DNA of 19,246 bases, taken from assembly GCA_003331685.1 (NCBI GenBank), contig QOPK01000022.1:1-19246 (forward strand), read 5' to 3'. Below are positions 12,335 through 19,064 of the stretch, piece by piece. Source of the stretch: Halieaceae bacterium (lineage in GTDB: Bacteria > Pseudomonadota > Gammaproteobacteria > Pseudomonadales > Halieaceae). The notes under the pieces are model-generated. The model saw only the letters and a program-made list of their open reading frames with translations. It did not search any database and was not told where the DNA came from. The position numbers and the translations under genes are program-made. Every line of letters starts with the position of its first letter. The stretch's first letter is position 1.

Positions 12335-12587
12335 GTTCACCTCCTTGATACGGTGACAGCGACGCATCTAGACGTCATTGGTGTCACAACCACCTTCCAT
12401 GGCTGGCAATCTCGAAGCTGCGAATGTTAGCGCGAGAGGCGCCCACTCTCCATGGGCATAAGTCGCATTTGATTTGCAGAACGTTGGTGGGGAGACCTGA
12501 TGTGCAAAGAAGTACCAGCCTCTGTGCGCCGGAATGTGGGCCGAACTTGCTACTCTTTTGCAGGTTTTTTGACACGGTGAGATGACC
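12335..12587. other. Divergent intergenic region, 253 bases, no gene seen
   Basis: This is the longest gap in the window, between the efflux adaptor and the oxidoreductase. I see no convincing coding frame: the minus-strand open frames have no family resemblance or ribosome site. It contains an inverted repeat, GTGACA at 12353-12358 with TGTCAC at 12382-12387, close to the adaptor start. This is a candidate operator. No clean sigma70 promoter could be read on either strand. Confidence 0.5.
12337..12346 (-). promoter_or_regulatory. Very strong ribosome binding site of the adaptor gene
   Basis: AAGGAGGTGA on the minus strand (12346-12337) is a ten-base match to the 16S rRNA 3' end complement, placed just before ATG 12334. 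It fixes the start against the longer open frame. It contrasts with the poor site of the permease downstream, which fits an adaptor made in excess of the pump (inference). Confidence 0.85.
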
Positions 12588-13781
12588 ATGACAGATCGGC
12601 AGTTTGAGATCGTGCTTTACGGCGCCTCGGGTTTTACCGGCAAACTGGTGGCTGAGTACTTGGCGAGTGAGCATCAGGACCTCCGCTGGGCCATCGCCGG
12701 GCGCAATACCCAGAAACTGGAAAAGTTGCGGCGCGAGCTTAACCTGCCGGAACTGCCGATACTCATTGCCGACAGCGCCGAGCCCGACAGCTTAAGCGCC
12801 GTGGCAAGACAGACCCGCACCCTGATCAGCACCGTTGGCCCCTATGCGCAGTTCGGCACGCCCGTGCTCAAAGCCTGCGCGACTGAGGGCACACACTATT
12901 GCGACCTCACAGGCGAAGCGCAGTGGATGGCGGAGGTGTATGAGCAGGTCGACCCGATCGCTAAGGACAGTGGTGCGCGACTCGTGCACTGCTGTGGGTT
13001 CGATTCGATCCCCTCCGACCTGTCAGTCTTTTTCCTGCAGCAGGAGTTCAAGGCACGCTTCGGCACCTACGCCACCCACGTAACCGGTCGCATGGGTCGC
13101 GCCGCGGGGGGCGTCAGTGGTGGCACCGTTGCCAGCCTGATGTACGTTGCGGAGCAGGCCTCCAAAGACCCCGTCATCAAGGAGCGGGTCATGGACCCCT
13201 ACGCGCTCTACCCGACCGGCCTCGAGAAGGGACCGGATGGCCCGGATCAGGTGGGTATCGCCTGGGACGATAACTTCGAGTCCTGGACAGGCCCGTTTGT
13301 CATGGCGGCCATCAACACCAAAGTGGTGAGACGCTCCCATGCCCTCGCGGGCCTGCCCTACGGCGCAGACTTCCGTTACGACGAATCGCAGCTCTGCGCG
13401 AGCCGCGCCAAGGCGCTTTTGAGCGCAGCGGGATTGGGCGCCGTCATGGCCGGCACTTTTTTCTCACCAACTCGGGCGTTACTGAAAAAAGTGTTGCCCA
13501 ACCCCGGTGAGGGGCCCAATGAGACTACCCGCAACAACGGCTTTTTTGAGTTTTGGGCACATGGGACCGATGGCGAGAATCAGCTGCGCGTCAAAGTGGC
13601 GGGCCAGCGCGACCCGGGCTATGGCGCCACCTCGCGTATGCTGGCCCAAGCCGGGCTCTGTCTCGCGCGGGATGAGCTCTCTGTCAACGGCGGCATTTGG
13701 ACTACCGCAAGCGCCATGGGAGACGCCCTGCTTGCACGCCTGCCCAGCGTCGATGTCCATTTCTCAGTGGTTGAATCCTGA
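12588..13781 (+). CDS. Saccharopine dehydrogenase-like / trans-acting enoyl reductase family oxidoreductase
   Basis: This is a Rossmann-fold NAD(P)-dependent protein, probably a reductase acting on a lipid or acyl substrate; the precise reaction is unknown. The product is 397 residues. The N-terminal nucleotide site reads VLYGASGFTGKLVAEYL (9-25), followed by AIAGRN (35-40), STVGPYAQFG, CDLTGE and LVHCCGFDSIPSDL. These are hallmarks of the family holding mycobacterial trans-acting enoyl reductases and eukaryotic SCCPDH. A Gly-rich block, RMGRAAGGVSGGT, follows. Two in-frame ATGs stand six bases apart (12582 and 12588). I prefer 12588 because GGTGAG at 12576-12581 is six bases before it and only touching the other. 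Despite the family name it need not act on saccharopine. It stands alone, divergent from the efflux genes. Confidence 0.85.
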   Translation: MTDRQFEIVLYGASGFTGKLVAEYLASEHQDLRWAIAGRNTQKLEKLRRELNLPELPILIADSAEPDSLSAVARQTRTLISTVGPYAQFGTPVLKACATEGTHYCDLTGEAQWMAEVYEQVDPIAKDSGARLVHCCGFDSIPSDLSVFFLQQEFKARFGTYATHVTGRMGRAAGGVSGGTVASLMYVAEQASKDPVIKERVMDPYALYPTGLEKGPDGPDQVGIAWDDNFESWTGPFVMAAINTKVVRRSHALAGLPYGADFRYDESQLCASRAKALLSAAGLGAVMAGTFFSPTRALLKKVLPNPGEGPNETTRNNGFFEFWAHGTDGENQLRVKVAGQRDPGYGATSRMLAQAGLCLARDELSVNGGIWTTASAMGDALLARLPSVDVHFSVVES

Positions 13782-13918
13782 TCTAGATTCCTCCCCGAAG
13801 CACATCTGGGTAAAGCCTCTCAGGTGACTCACCTCACCCCGTGGAAATCGGCTACGTTGCTAGTTTGGCTTATCGCAGGTTTCGTGGCCTCGTGCGCCTC
13901 AGTCACTTTCGTGCACCA

Positions 13919-13943
13919 ACAAAAAAGCCGCCCGAAGGCGGCT
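13919..13943 (-). terminator. Intrinsic terminator of the SYLF protein gene
   Basis: On the minus strand AGCCGCC (13943-13937), loop TTCG, and GGCGGCT (13932-13926) form a perfect 7-bp stem closed by a stable UUCG tetraloop. A run of six T follows (13926-13921, the first shared with the stem). It begins 22 bases after the stop of the SYLF gene. The opposite strand has no T-run after the stem, so it acts in one direction only. Confidence 0.9.
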
Positions 13944-13965
13944 CGTCTATGGTCACTGTCCACTT

Positions 13966-14541
13966 TTAGATCGGCTCGTATTTGAATTTCTGTCCACCTA
14001 GCGTAGCCTCGTACATCAAACCGCCTTTGGCTATGGTAAAGATCGCCATGCCGCTGCGGCCGTCGTATTGCTTTTCGTTGGCGTTCACTTTGCTAGAGTC
14101 TGCATCGGTACCAGTAGAGGTATTGCCACCGCCACCGGTCGACGTGGATGCCTGTGCGCCCGCTGTCAGCGCGACTGCGGTTGCCTGGGCGCCAAACTCG
14201 AAGTTGCCAGAGGCGAAATCATCAAACGCACGTTCGTCGCGGAAAAAAATCATCTGGCTGTAAACCTGACCACCCAGCTGAAGACCGTAGGTGATCTGAC
14301 TCATTTTTGTTTTGCCGACTTTTTTACCACCGACAAAGACCTCGCCCTTGCCGTGGGCACCACCAATACCGATACCGCCCTTACCGATGCTAGGGAACAC
14401 CGCATAGCCGAAGGCGTTATCAATAAAGTCGCCCGCGCCCGCGCCACGGAAGTTTTCAATCGCTGTGTCGACGTCGTCAGCGAGAGCGGGCTGTGCAATC
14501 AGCGCAAAGACCGCAAACAGTGAAATAAACAAAGTTCTCAT
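13966..14541 (-). CDS. Secreted SYLF-domain (Ysc84-like) lipid-binding protein
   Basis: SYLF-domain proteins bind phospholipids; eukaryotic members (Ysc84/SH3YL1) bind membranes and actin, while bacterial ones are exported proteins of unclear role. The 191-residue product starts with a clear signal peptide, MRTLFISLFAVFALIAQPALA, probably cut after Ala21. The SYLF core follows: GYAVFPSIGKGGIGIGGAHG (45-64), GEVFVGGKKVG (66-76), YGLQLGGQVYSQMIFF (85-100) and a closing GLMYEATLGGQKFKYEPI. A Ser/Thr/Gly-rich linker (about 130-150) interrupts the domain. The frame is open eight codons further up, but ATG 14541 has AGAGGA about nine bases upstream and begins the signal peptide. The gene is probably monocistronic: it has its own terminator and 178 bases of upstream spacer. 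Confidence 0.92.
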   Translation of the reverse strand: MRTLFISLFAVFALIAQPALADDVDTAIENFRGAGAGDFIDNAFGYAVFPSIGKGGIGIGGAHGKGEVFVGGKKVGKTKMSQITYGLQLGGQVYSQMIFFRDERAFDDFASGNFEFGAQATAVALTAGAQASTSTGGGGNTSTGTDADSSKVNANEKQYDGRSGMAIFTIAKGGLMYEATLGGQKFKYEPI

Positions 14542-14719
14542 GAGACAATTTCCTCTCTTTAACATTTGTTGGTTAGCGTACTGGATCCCCGAAAATAATG
14601 CAGTAGCTGAGGGAGCTTGAAGTCAAAGTGCATCCTGCGTGCAAGAGACTACTGTAATTGCCGAACAAGTACAGCGCGCGGAGGTGCAATAGGTGACAGA
14701 GCCCGCTGAGCAGTGCCCA

Positions 14720-15451
14720 TCACCAGGGGATGGTCTCGCCCCGCCAGTCGAGATAAGAGAGCTCACCGTCTGCCTCCAGGCTCGCCAGCACAGTGTCGAG
14801 GGCCGCCGCTGCCCGCTCTGGTGAAAACAGTTTTTCCGGCGCCACGTTGGCCTGAAAAGGCTGAGACAACGGCGTATCTACTGTGCCGGGGTGGTAGGCC
14901 ATGATCTTGGCAGCGGGGTTAACGCGTCTCATCTCGAGCGCCGCACACTGTAACATCATATTCAGCGCCGCCTTGCTACCGCGGTAGCTGTACCAACCAC
15001 CCAGACCGTTGTCGCCAATGCTGCCAACCCGGGCTGACAGCACCGCGATCCGTGGCGCCGTGCTTCGCTTGAGAACCGGTGCCAGCGAGGCCAGCACCCG
15101 CATTGGCAGAAACGTATTGACCTCAAACACCTGCTGCATTGCACTCGTTGTCAGCTGATCGAGTGCCCGCTCCGGCCGGTAGCCTTCTCCCTGTAGCACG
15201 CCATTACAGATCACCAAGCGCGTAATGTCTGAGGATTGCGCATGCAGCTGAGCGGCAAGTGTCGCGAGCGCGGCCTCACTGTAATCACAGTGCTGGGGCT
15301 GCACACCGAGCGAACCAGCTGCCGCCAAAGACGCCGCCGACCGGGCGACCGCTAAAACGGGGCGAGAACCCTCGCGAGACCACCTCTCGATCAACGCATG
15401 CCCGATCGCACTGCCCGCGCCGATCACCACGTCCAAACTGTTGCCACTCAT
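14720..15451 (-). CDS. SDR-family oxidoreductase, C-factor (CsgA)-like
   Basis: This is a short-chain dehydrogenase/reductase of 243 residues, cytoplasmic, substrate unknown. The NAD(P) site is GAGSAIGHAL (11-20). The conserved Asn lies in CNG (82-84) and another in EVNTF (110-114). The active-site region reads LSARVGSIGDNGLGGWYSYRGSKAALN (138-164) with Tyr156 and Lys160 as the YxxxK pair and Ser139 or Ser144 as the serine. HPGTVDTPLSQPF and the terminal LDWRGETIPW mark the subgroup often annotated as C-factor-like. The start ATG 15451 has AAGG about five bases upstream. It diverges from the beta-hydroxyacid dehydrogenase gene with 76 bases between starts, and the pair may share an operator. 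Confidence 0.88.
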   Translation of the reverse strand: MSGNSLDVVIGAGSAIGHALIERWSREGSRPVLAVARSAASLAAAGSLGVQPQHCDYSEAALATLAAQLHAQSSDITRLVICNGVLQGEGYRPERALDQLTTSAMQQVFEVNTFLPMRVLASLAPVLKRSTAPRIAVLSARVGSIGDNGLGGWYSYRGSKAALNMMLQCAALEMRRVNPAAKIMAYHPGTVDTPLSQPFQANVAPEKLFSPERAAAALDTVLASLEADGELSYLDWRGETIPW

Positions 15452-15470
15452 TGACCTTACCTCATCCGAT

Positions 15471-15487
15471 ACCCAACCTGATTGGGT
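15471..15487. promoter_or_regulatory. Inverted repeat between two divergent dehydrogenase genes
   Basis: ACCCAA (15471-15476), five bases, then TTGGGT (15482-15487) form a perfect 6-bp inverted repeat. It lies roughly centrally in the 76-bp space between the divergent starts at 15451 and 15528. The position and dyad symmetry suggest an operator for both genes; no regulator gene is adjacent. Confidence 0.35.
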
Positions 15488-15527
15488 TAGGCTGTACTCC
15501 TCTTTTTACGACGGGACGCGCCGACAG

Positions 15528-16418
15528 ATGACTTCACCACGCCACATCGCTTTCATTGGATTGGGTGCCATGGGCTACCCCATGGCCGGCCACCTGGCGC
15601 GCGCGGGACACACCGTCACCGTCTTCAACCGCACCACCAGCCGTTCTGAAGCCTGGCAAAGTGAGTACGGCGGCCACGTTGCACCGACCCCGGCAGCCGC
15701 GGCAGAGGACCAAGACGCTGTGATGCTGTGTGTGGGCAACGACGATGATGTGCGCGAAGTCACAACGGGTGAGCACGGCGCGCTCTCATCAATGCGCGAA
15801 CGCGCGATCCTCATTGATCACACCACCACCTCAGAAGCCCTGGCGACTTCACTGGCGGCCTTGGCCGATCAATCCGGTGTGAAATTTCTCGATGCACCCG
15901 TCTCAGGAGGCCAAATTGGCGCGGAAAACGGCGTGCTGACCATCATGGTGGGCGCTGAGGAAGACGCCTTTTCCAGCGCGTTACCTCTGATCGAATGCTA
16001 CGCCAAAAGCGTCCGGCGTATGGGGCCAGTCGGCGCCGGGCAGCTGACCAAAATGGTCAACCAGATCTGCATCGCGGGACTGCTGCAAGGGCTATCAGAG
16101 GGGATTCACTTTGCCGAGCGGGCGGGGCTCGACGTGGTGTCTGCTATGGAAGTCATTGCGCAAGGGGCGGCGCAGTCCTGGCAGATGAATAACCGCGCCG
16201 AGACCATGATCAGGGGAGAATTCGACTTTGGTTTCGCCGTTGACTGGATGCGGAAAGACTTGGGTATTGCGATTGAAGCCGCTCAGTCGGTGGGCGCCCA
16301 AATCCCGGTCACCCAATTAGTCGATACCTTCTATTCTGAGGTACAAGACCTCGGCGGTCATCGCTGGGACACCTCCAGCCTGATCCAACGACTGCGGGCG
16401 GGTGAAGCCAACCGCTAA
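15528..16418 (+). CDS. NAD(P)-dependent beta-hydroxyacid dehydrogenase (HIBADH family)
   Basis: This family oxidises beta-hydroxyacids such as 3-hydroxyisobutyrate or tartronate semialdehyde-type substrates, or reduces small aldehydes. From ATG 15528 the product is 296 residues, the usual length. Seen: the Rossmann motif IAFIGLGAMGYPMAGHLA (7-24), the substrate-binding signature DAPVSGGQIGAENG (122-135), and GAGQLTKMVNQ with the catalytic Lys175 and Asn178. The C-terminal helical domain ends with the DWMRKDLGIAIE segment typical of the family. The frame opens 29 codons earlier, but that part overlaps the divergent SDR start and lacks any resemblance to the family. The ribosome site at 15528 is weak. 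The exact substrate cannot be fixed: 3-hydroxyisobutyrate, 2-hydroxy-3-oxopropionate and succinic-semialdehyde-type reductases all look alike at this level. Confidence 0.9.
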   Translation: MTSPRHIAFIGLGAMGYPMAGHLARAGHTVTVFNRTTSRSEAWQSEYGGHVAPTPAAAAEDQDAVMLCVGNDDDVREVTTGEHGALSSMRERAILIDHTTTSEALATSLAALADQSGVKFLDAPVSGGQIGAENGVLTIMVGAEEDAFSSALPLIECYAKSVRRMGPVGAGQLTKMVNQICIAGLLQGLSEGIHFAERAGLDVVSAMEVIAQGAAQSWQMNNRAETMIRGEFDFGFAVDWMRKDLGIAIEAAQSVGAQIPVTQLVDTFYSEVQDLGGHRWDTSSLIQRLRAGEANR

Positions 16419-16457
16419 TGACCCGCATGCTTATTGGCAGGGGGGTAGTGCTTAACA

Positions 16458-17237
16458 CTATATCGCGCCGGGAAAGGCGCCTCCATCAAGCAGGATATTC
16501 TGACCAATCACAAAGCCTGCTTTGTCCGAACACAGCCAGGCGCAGGCCGCGCCAAATTCTTCAGCGGTGCCGAAGCGGCCCGCGGGTACAGTGGCGGTGC
16601 GCGCCTCGCGCGCCTCAGTCTCAGTGATGCCCCGTGCCGCCGCGTCGACTTGGTCAAGCATGGCCAGCCGGTCGGTATCGTGCAGCCCCGGCAAGAGGTT
16701 GTTGATCGTGACACCACTGCCCGCGACCTGCCGTGACACGCCCGCCACATAACCCGTGAGACCAGAACGCGCCGTATTAGACAGTCCAAGCACCGGTATA
16801 GGGGCCTTCACCGCCACGCTGGTGATGTTCACGATCCGGCCCCAGCCACGCTCCATCATGCCTGGCAGCAGCGCCTTTATGAGTGCGATAGGCGTCAACA
16901 GATTAGCATCAAAGGCCGCAATAAAATCGTCACGATTCCAATCGGTCCACATACCGGGCGGTGGACCGCCCGCATTGGTCACCAGAATGTCAACCTCTCC
17001 TGCCGCCGCCAACACGGCCGCCTGACCAGCCTCACTCGTGACATCAGCGGCGATAGGGGTAACCGCGACACCATAGGCGTCCCGGATTGATGCCGCCGTC
17101 GCCTCCAATGCCTCACTGCCGCGCGCATTCAACACAAGGTCGACGCCCTCCGCGGCAAGGGCTACTGCGCACCCTCTCCCCAAACCCTTTGAGGAAGCGC
17201 AGACCAGCGCAGTGCGTCCTTTGATACCGAGATCCAT
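16458..17237 (-). CDS. Atypical SDR-family protein with substituted YxxxK active site
   Basis: This FabG-like short-chain dehydrogenase/reductase homologue is 259 residues from ATG 17237. The cofactor region ALVCASSKGLGRG (10-22) and NAGGPPPG (88-95) are intact, and Ser140 is in NITSVAVK. Counting 13 residues on from Ser140, the catalytic Tyr position is Ser153 and the Lys position is Arg157, in LGLSNTARSGLTGY (150-163). The LxLSNxxRxG form recurs in a known SDR subgroup, so this is a subgroup trait and not a random loss; whether such proteins are reductases is unclear. An open extension of nine codons upstream is less likely, because AGGAG lies about ten bases before ATG 17237. It ends convergent with the HIBADH-type gene, 39 bases apart, and diverges from the ycgN-type gene. 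Confidence 0.88.
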   Translation of the reverse strand: MDLGIKGRTALVCASSKGLGRGCAVALAAEGVDLVLNARGSEALEATAASIRDAYGVAVTPIAADVTSEAGQAAVLAAAGEVDILVTNAGGPPPGMWTDWNRDDFIAAFDANLLTPIALIKALLPGMMERGWGRIVNITSVAVKAPIPVLGLSNTARSGLTGYVAGVSRQVAGSGVTINNLLPGLHDTDRLAMLDQVDAAARGITETEAREARTATVPAGRFGTAEEFGAACAWLCSDKAGFVIGQNILLDGGAFPGAI

Positions 17238-17271
17238 AACCGGCGACTCCTGTAAACTCCGCAATCGTTAG

Positions 17272-17294
17272 ATTATCCGCTATCTGGCGGCCAC
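17272..17294 (-). promoter_or_regulatory. Weak promoter candidate for the atypical SDR gene
   Basis: On the minus strand GATAAT (17277-17272) matches the -10 consensus at five of six positions. The transcript would begin about 28 bases before ATG 17237. A hexamer 17 bases upstream is poor (only three matches), so any activity would rest mainly on the -10 box. Confidence 0.25.
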
Positions 17295-17346
17295 TGTGCG
17301 AGCCGTGAAGTAACCCACCTGACCCGAACATCACAGGGAGAATCCC

Positions 17347-17793
17347 ATGTCCGTCACGCCCTTTTGGGAAGTCAAAGCTCTCGACGCCATGACCGATACG
17401 GAATGGGAGTCGCTGTGCGATGGCTGCGGGCAGTGCTGTCTCCACAAGCTGGTCAATGACAAGACGGCCGACGTGTTCTACACCCGGGTGGCCTGCATAT
17501 TGCTGGATGACGAGACCGGCAGGTGCAAACACTACGCACGACGCCTTGAGGAAGTTGATGACTGTCTGGACGTGCGCGGCATGAACGCTACCGAGCTAGC
17601 CTGGATGCCACGCAGCTGCGCCTATCGGCGCCTCGCAGAGGGGAAGTCGTTGCCACTGTGGCACCCTTTGATCACAGGCGACCCCCTATCAACTGCCCAT
17701 GCCGGCATGGCTGTCGCGGGCAGAACGATCAGCGAGACCACCGCCGATCTCGACCACCTGGAGGCCGAGATCATCGAGTGGGTGGATGTCTGA
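17347..17793 (+). CDS. ycgN: YcgN-family cysteine-cluster protein (UPF0260)
   Basis: This is a member of the YkgJ/YcgN cysteine-cluster group, small cytoplasmic proteins thought to bind a metal or iron-sulfur centre; the function is unknown. The product is 148 residues, normal for the family. The N-terminal cluster reads CDGCGQCC (24-31), giving Cys24, Cys27, Cys30 and Cys31. Further conserved cysteines are Cys50, Cys60 in TGRCKHY, Cys73 in DDCLD, and Cys91 in PRSCAYR. WHPLITGDP (105-113) is another typical block. The start ATG 17347 has GGGAGA at 17335-17340, six bases upstream. It is convergent with the yaiI-type gene, with 9 bases between stop codons. Confidence 0.93.
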   Translation: MSVTPFWEVKALDAMTDTEWESLCDGCGQCCLHKLVNDKTADVFYTRVACILLDDETGRCKHYARRLEEVDDCLDVRGMNATELAWMPRSCAYRRLAEGKSLPLWHPLITGDPLSTAHAGMAVAGRTISETTADLDHLEAEIIEWVDV

Positions 17794-17802
17794 AGACGGA
17801 AA

Positions 17803-18258
17803 TTAGCCGGGCTTAAGCGCCCGACTCAACAAGCGATCCAATTGATCAGCGAACGCTTTGCGATCGGTCTGGTTGAGCGGCGGCGGGCCACCGGTATGCT
17901 CCCCAGACGCGCGCATGGTCTCCATGAAATCTCGCATTTGTAAGCGCTGGCGAATATTGTTTTCCGTGTAGCGCTCACCCCGCGGTGTGATCACGAGGGC
18001 GCCTTTTTCAAGGACTTCACTGGCCAGCGGGATATCGGCCGTGATCACAAGATCGCCCTCCTCCATTCGAGCGGCGATCTCATGATCCGCCATGTCGGGG
18101 CCCTGGGCGACCTGGTACAGGCTGATCAGCGGAGAAGCCGGAATCTGGAAGGACTGGTTAGCGAAAAGCGTGAGTTGAACGCCGCGCTTTTGTGCCGCGC
18201 GATACAAAATATCGCGAATCACCACGGGGCAGGCGTCTGCATCAACCAGAATCTGCAT
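17803..18258 (-). CDS. yaiI: YaiI/YqxD-family protein (UPF0178)
   Basis: UPF0178 proteins have a PIN/NYN-like nuclease fold by family knowledge, with no firm role established. The 151-residue product has the expected length. Seen: the N-terminal VDADACPV (5-12) with acidic residues Asp6 and Asp8, [41 protein letters not shown] and the conserved YTENNI; the C-terminus carries [20 protein letters not shown]. The clustered aspartates fit a metal-binding site. Start ATG 18258 has only a weak AGGT upstream. A 5-bp GC hairpin (17808-17812 with 17819-17823) lies across its last codons near the convergent junction, without a T-run. Confidence 0.93.
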   Translation of the reverse strand: MQILVDADACPVVIRDILYRAAQKRGVQLTLFANQSFQIPASPLISLYQVAQGPDMADHEIAARMEEGDLVITADIPLASEVLEKGALVITPRGERYTENNIRQRLQMRDFMETMRASGEHTGGPPPLNQTDRKAFADQLDRLLSRALKPG

Positions 18259-18373
18259 TGTCGTAATGTGACCTCATAAACTTTGCGCTAGACATCGCTT
18301 CAGCGCGTCTCTGCCTTTGACGCATGGGGCGCCGGCAGCCCTCTTCAGCGCTGGCGAGGCCCTGCCAAGTGTG

Positions 18374-18379
18374 TATACT
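18374..18379 (+). promoter_or_regulatory. -10 box of the tRNA-Arg promoter
   Basis: TATACT (18374-18379) matches the -10 consensus at five of six positions. It is followed at once by a very GC-rich discriminator, ACGCGCCCC, typical of stringently controlled stable-RNA promoters. No good -35 hexamer is found 16-18 bases upstream. Transcription would start about 30 bases before the mature tRNA. A 5-bp hairpin (GCCCC at 18384-18388 with GGGGC at 18392-18396) sits in the leader that RNase P would remove. Confidence 0.6.
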
Positions 18380-18415
18380 ACGCGCCCCGACGGGGCACTG
18401 CCTTGTTGGCTTTGC

Positions 18416-18492
18416 GCGGAATTAGCTCAGCTGGATAGAGCGTCGGTCTACGAAACCGAAGGTCGCAGGTTCGACTCCTGCATTCCGCGCCA
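18416..18492 (+). tRNA. tRNA-Arg (anticodon ACG)
   Basis: The 77-base gene folds into a full cloverleaf with encoded CCA. The acceptor stem pairs GCGGAAT (18416-18422) with ATTCCGC (18482-18488), the D-arm has GCTC/GAGC, the anticodon stem is TCGGT/ACCGA, and the T-arm pairs GCAGG with CCTGC around TTCGACT. The discriminator is G18489, then CCA to 18492. The seven-base anticodon loop CTACGAA places ACG at 18450-18452. It reads CGU directly and, with A34 edited to inosine by TadA, CGC and CGA as well. All stems pair perfectly by eye. It has its own promoter and overlaps an open frame that extends upstream from the DUF3237 gene; that frame is not coding here. Confidence 0.98.
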
Positions 18493-18584
18493 ACACCCTG
18501 TTTCGTCAATCGACGCGGATTCTCATCCAAGTCACCACCGCCGTGTCCCGATACACTCGCCACTCATGACACCGACCAGAGAAC

Positions 18585-18589
18585 AGGAG
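18585..18589 (+). promoter_or_regulatory. Ribosome binding site fixing the DUF3237 start
   Basis: AGGAG at 18585-18589, six bases before ATG 18596, selects that codon over the in-frame ATG at 18566, which has no comparable site. Confidence 0.7.
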
Positions 18590-18595
18590 CAATAC

Positions 18596-19030
18596 ATGAG
18601 GGCAAACGCCGAACTGGTGCCAATGGGCACTATCATCGCACAACTGGGGCAACGTATTGAGGTGGGCGCCGGCCCCAAAGGCACTCGACTGCTGGTGGAC
18701 GTCACCAGTGTTGAGGTGGAGAGTGATCGGTTACGCGCGAGCCTGGCGGCAACCGACGCCGCAGATTGGCTGACAGTCGGTAGTGATGGCTCCGTGGGCT
18801 GTGTGGATGTGCGCTTTACCCTGAAAACAGATGACGGCGCCTACATCTATGTCGAGTACGGCGGCCGGGCCGACATGGCCAACGGCTTGATTGCCACCGC
18901 ACCCACTTTTCAGACCGGCGATGAGCGCTACGCCTGGCTCAACAGTATTCAAGCGGTCGGTGCCGGCGCACTCAGTGAGGATGGTGTACTGACCTACTCT
19001 TTGTATGAGGTTGTATTGAGTCGAAGCTGA
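18596..19030 (+). CDS. DUF3237 family protein
   Basis: DUF3237 proteins are small beta-rich cytoplasmic proteins of unknown function. The product is 144 residues, close to the family's usual 140-160. Seen: the opening IIAQLGQRIEVGAGPKGTR (13-31), DVTSVEVESDRLRASL (35-50), ADWLTVGSDG (56-65), the RFTLKTDDGAYIYVEYGG block (73-90), and the near-terminal PTFQTGDERYAWLNSIQAVG (103-122), the most characteristic feature. The frame is open back to 18317 through the tRNA, but that upstream part cannot be coding together with the tRNA. I chose ATG 18596 because of its AGGAG; ATG 18566 would add ten residues. No gene in the immediate surroundings suggests a pathway. Confidence 0.88.
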   Translation: MRANAELVPMGTIIAQLGQRIEVGAGPKGTRLLVDVTSVEVESDRLRASLAATDAADWLTVGSDGSVGCVDVRFTLKTDDGAYIYVEYGGRADMANGLIATAPTFQTGDERYAWLNSIQAVGAGALSEDGVLTYSLYEVVLSRS

Positions 19031-19064
19031 GCTTTACTGCGCTTCGGTTTCGCTACAGTGCGCT

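Noticed and set aside
12368..12674. Two minus-strand frames in the divergent region before the oxidoreductase gene
   Set aside because: They have Cys/His-scattered sequence with no motif and no ribosome site, and they overlap the start of a well-supported gene on the other strand.
14595..14626. TTGACT with a downstream CATTAT upstream of the SYLF gene
   Set aside because: The -35-like hexamer is good, but spacing to the best -10 is 20 bases; the 18-base alternative matches only three of six positions.
16446..16460. TAGTG/CACTA inverted repeat between the convergent HIBADH-type and SDR genes
   Set aside because: A 5-bp AT-containing stem without a T-run on either strand; expected by chance.
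12588..17237. Cluster of four oxidoreductases as one new pathway
   Set aside because: The genes alternate in strand, are separated by a terminator and an unrelated SYLF gene, and share no linking gene; co-function is not supported.
18416..18492. tRNA-Arg as an integration site for a mobile element
   Set aside because: No integrase gene, no repeat of the tRNA 3' end and no change of gene content is visible on either side.
19022..19046. Inverted repeat CGAAGC/GCTTCG around the DUF3237 stop codon
   Set aside because: The stem is only 6 bp with a 13-base loop and no T-run follows; not enough to call a terminator.
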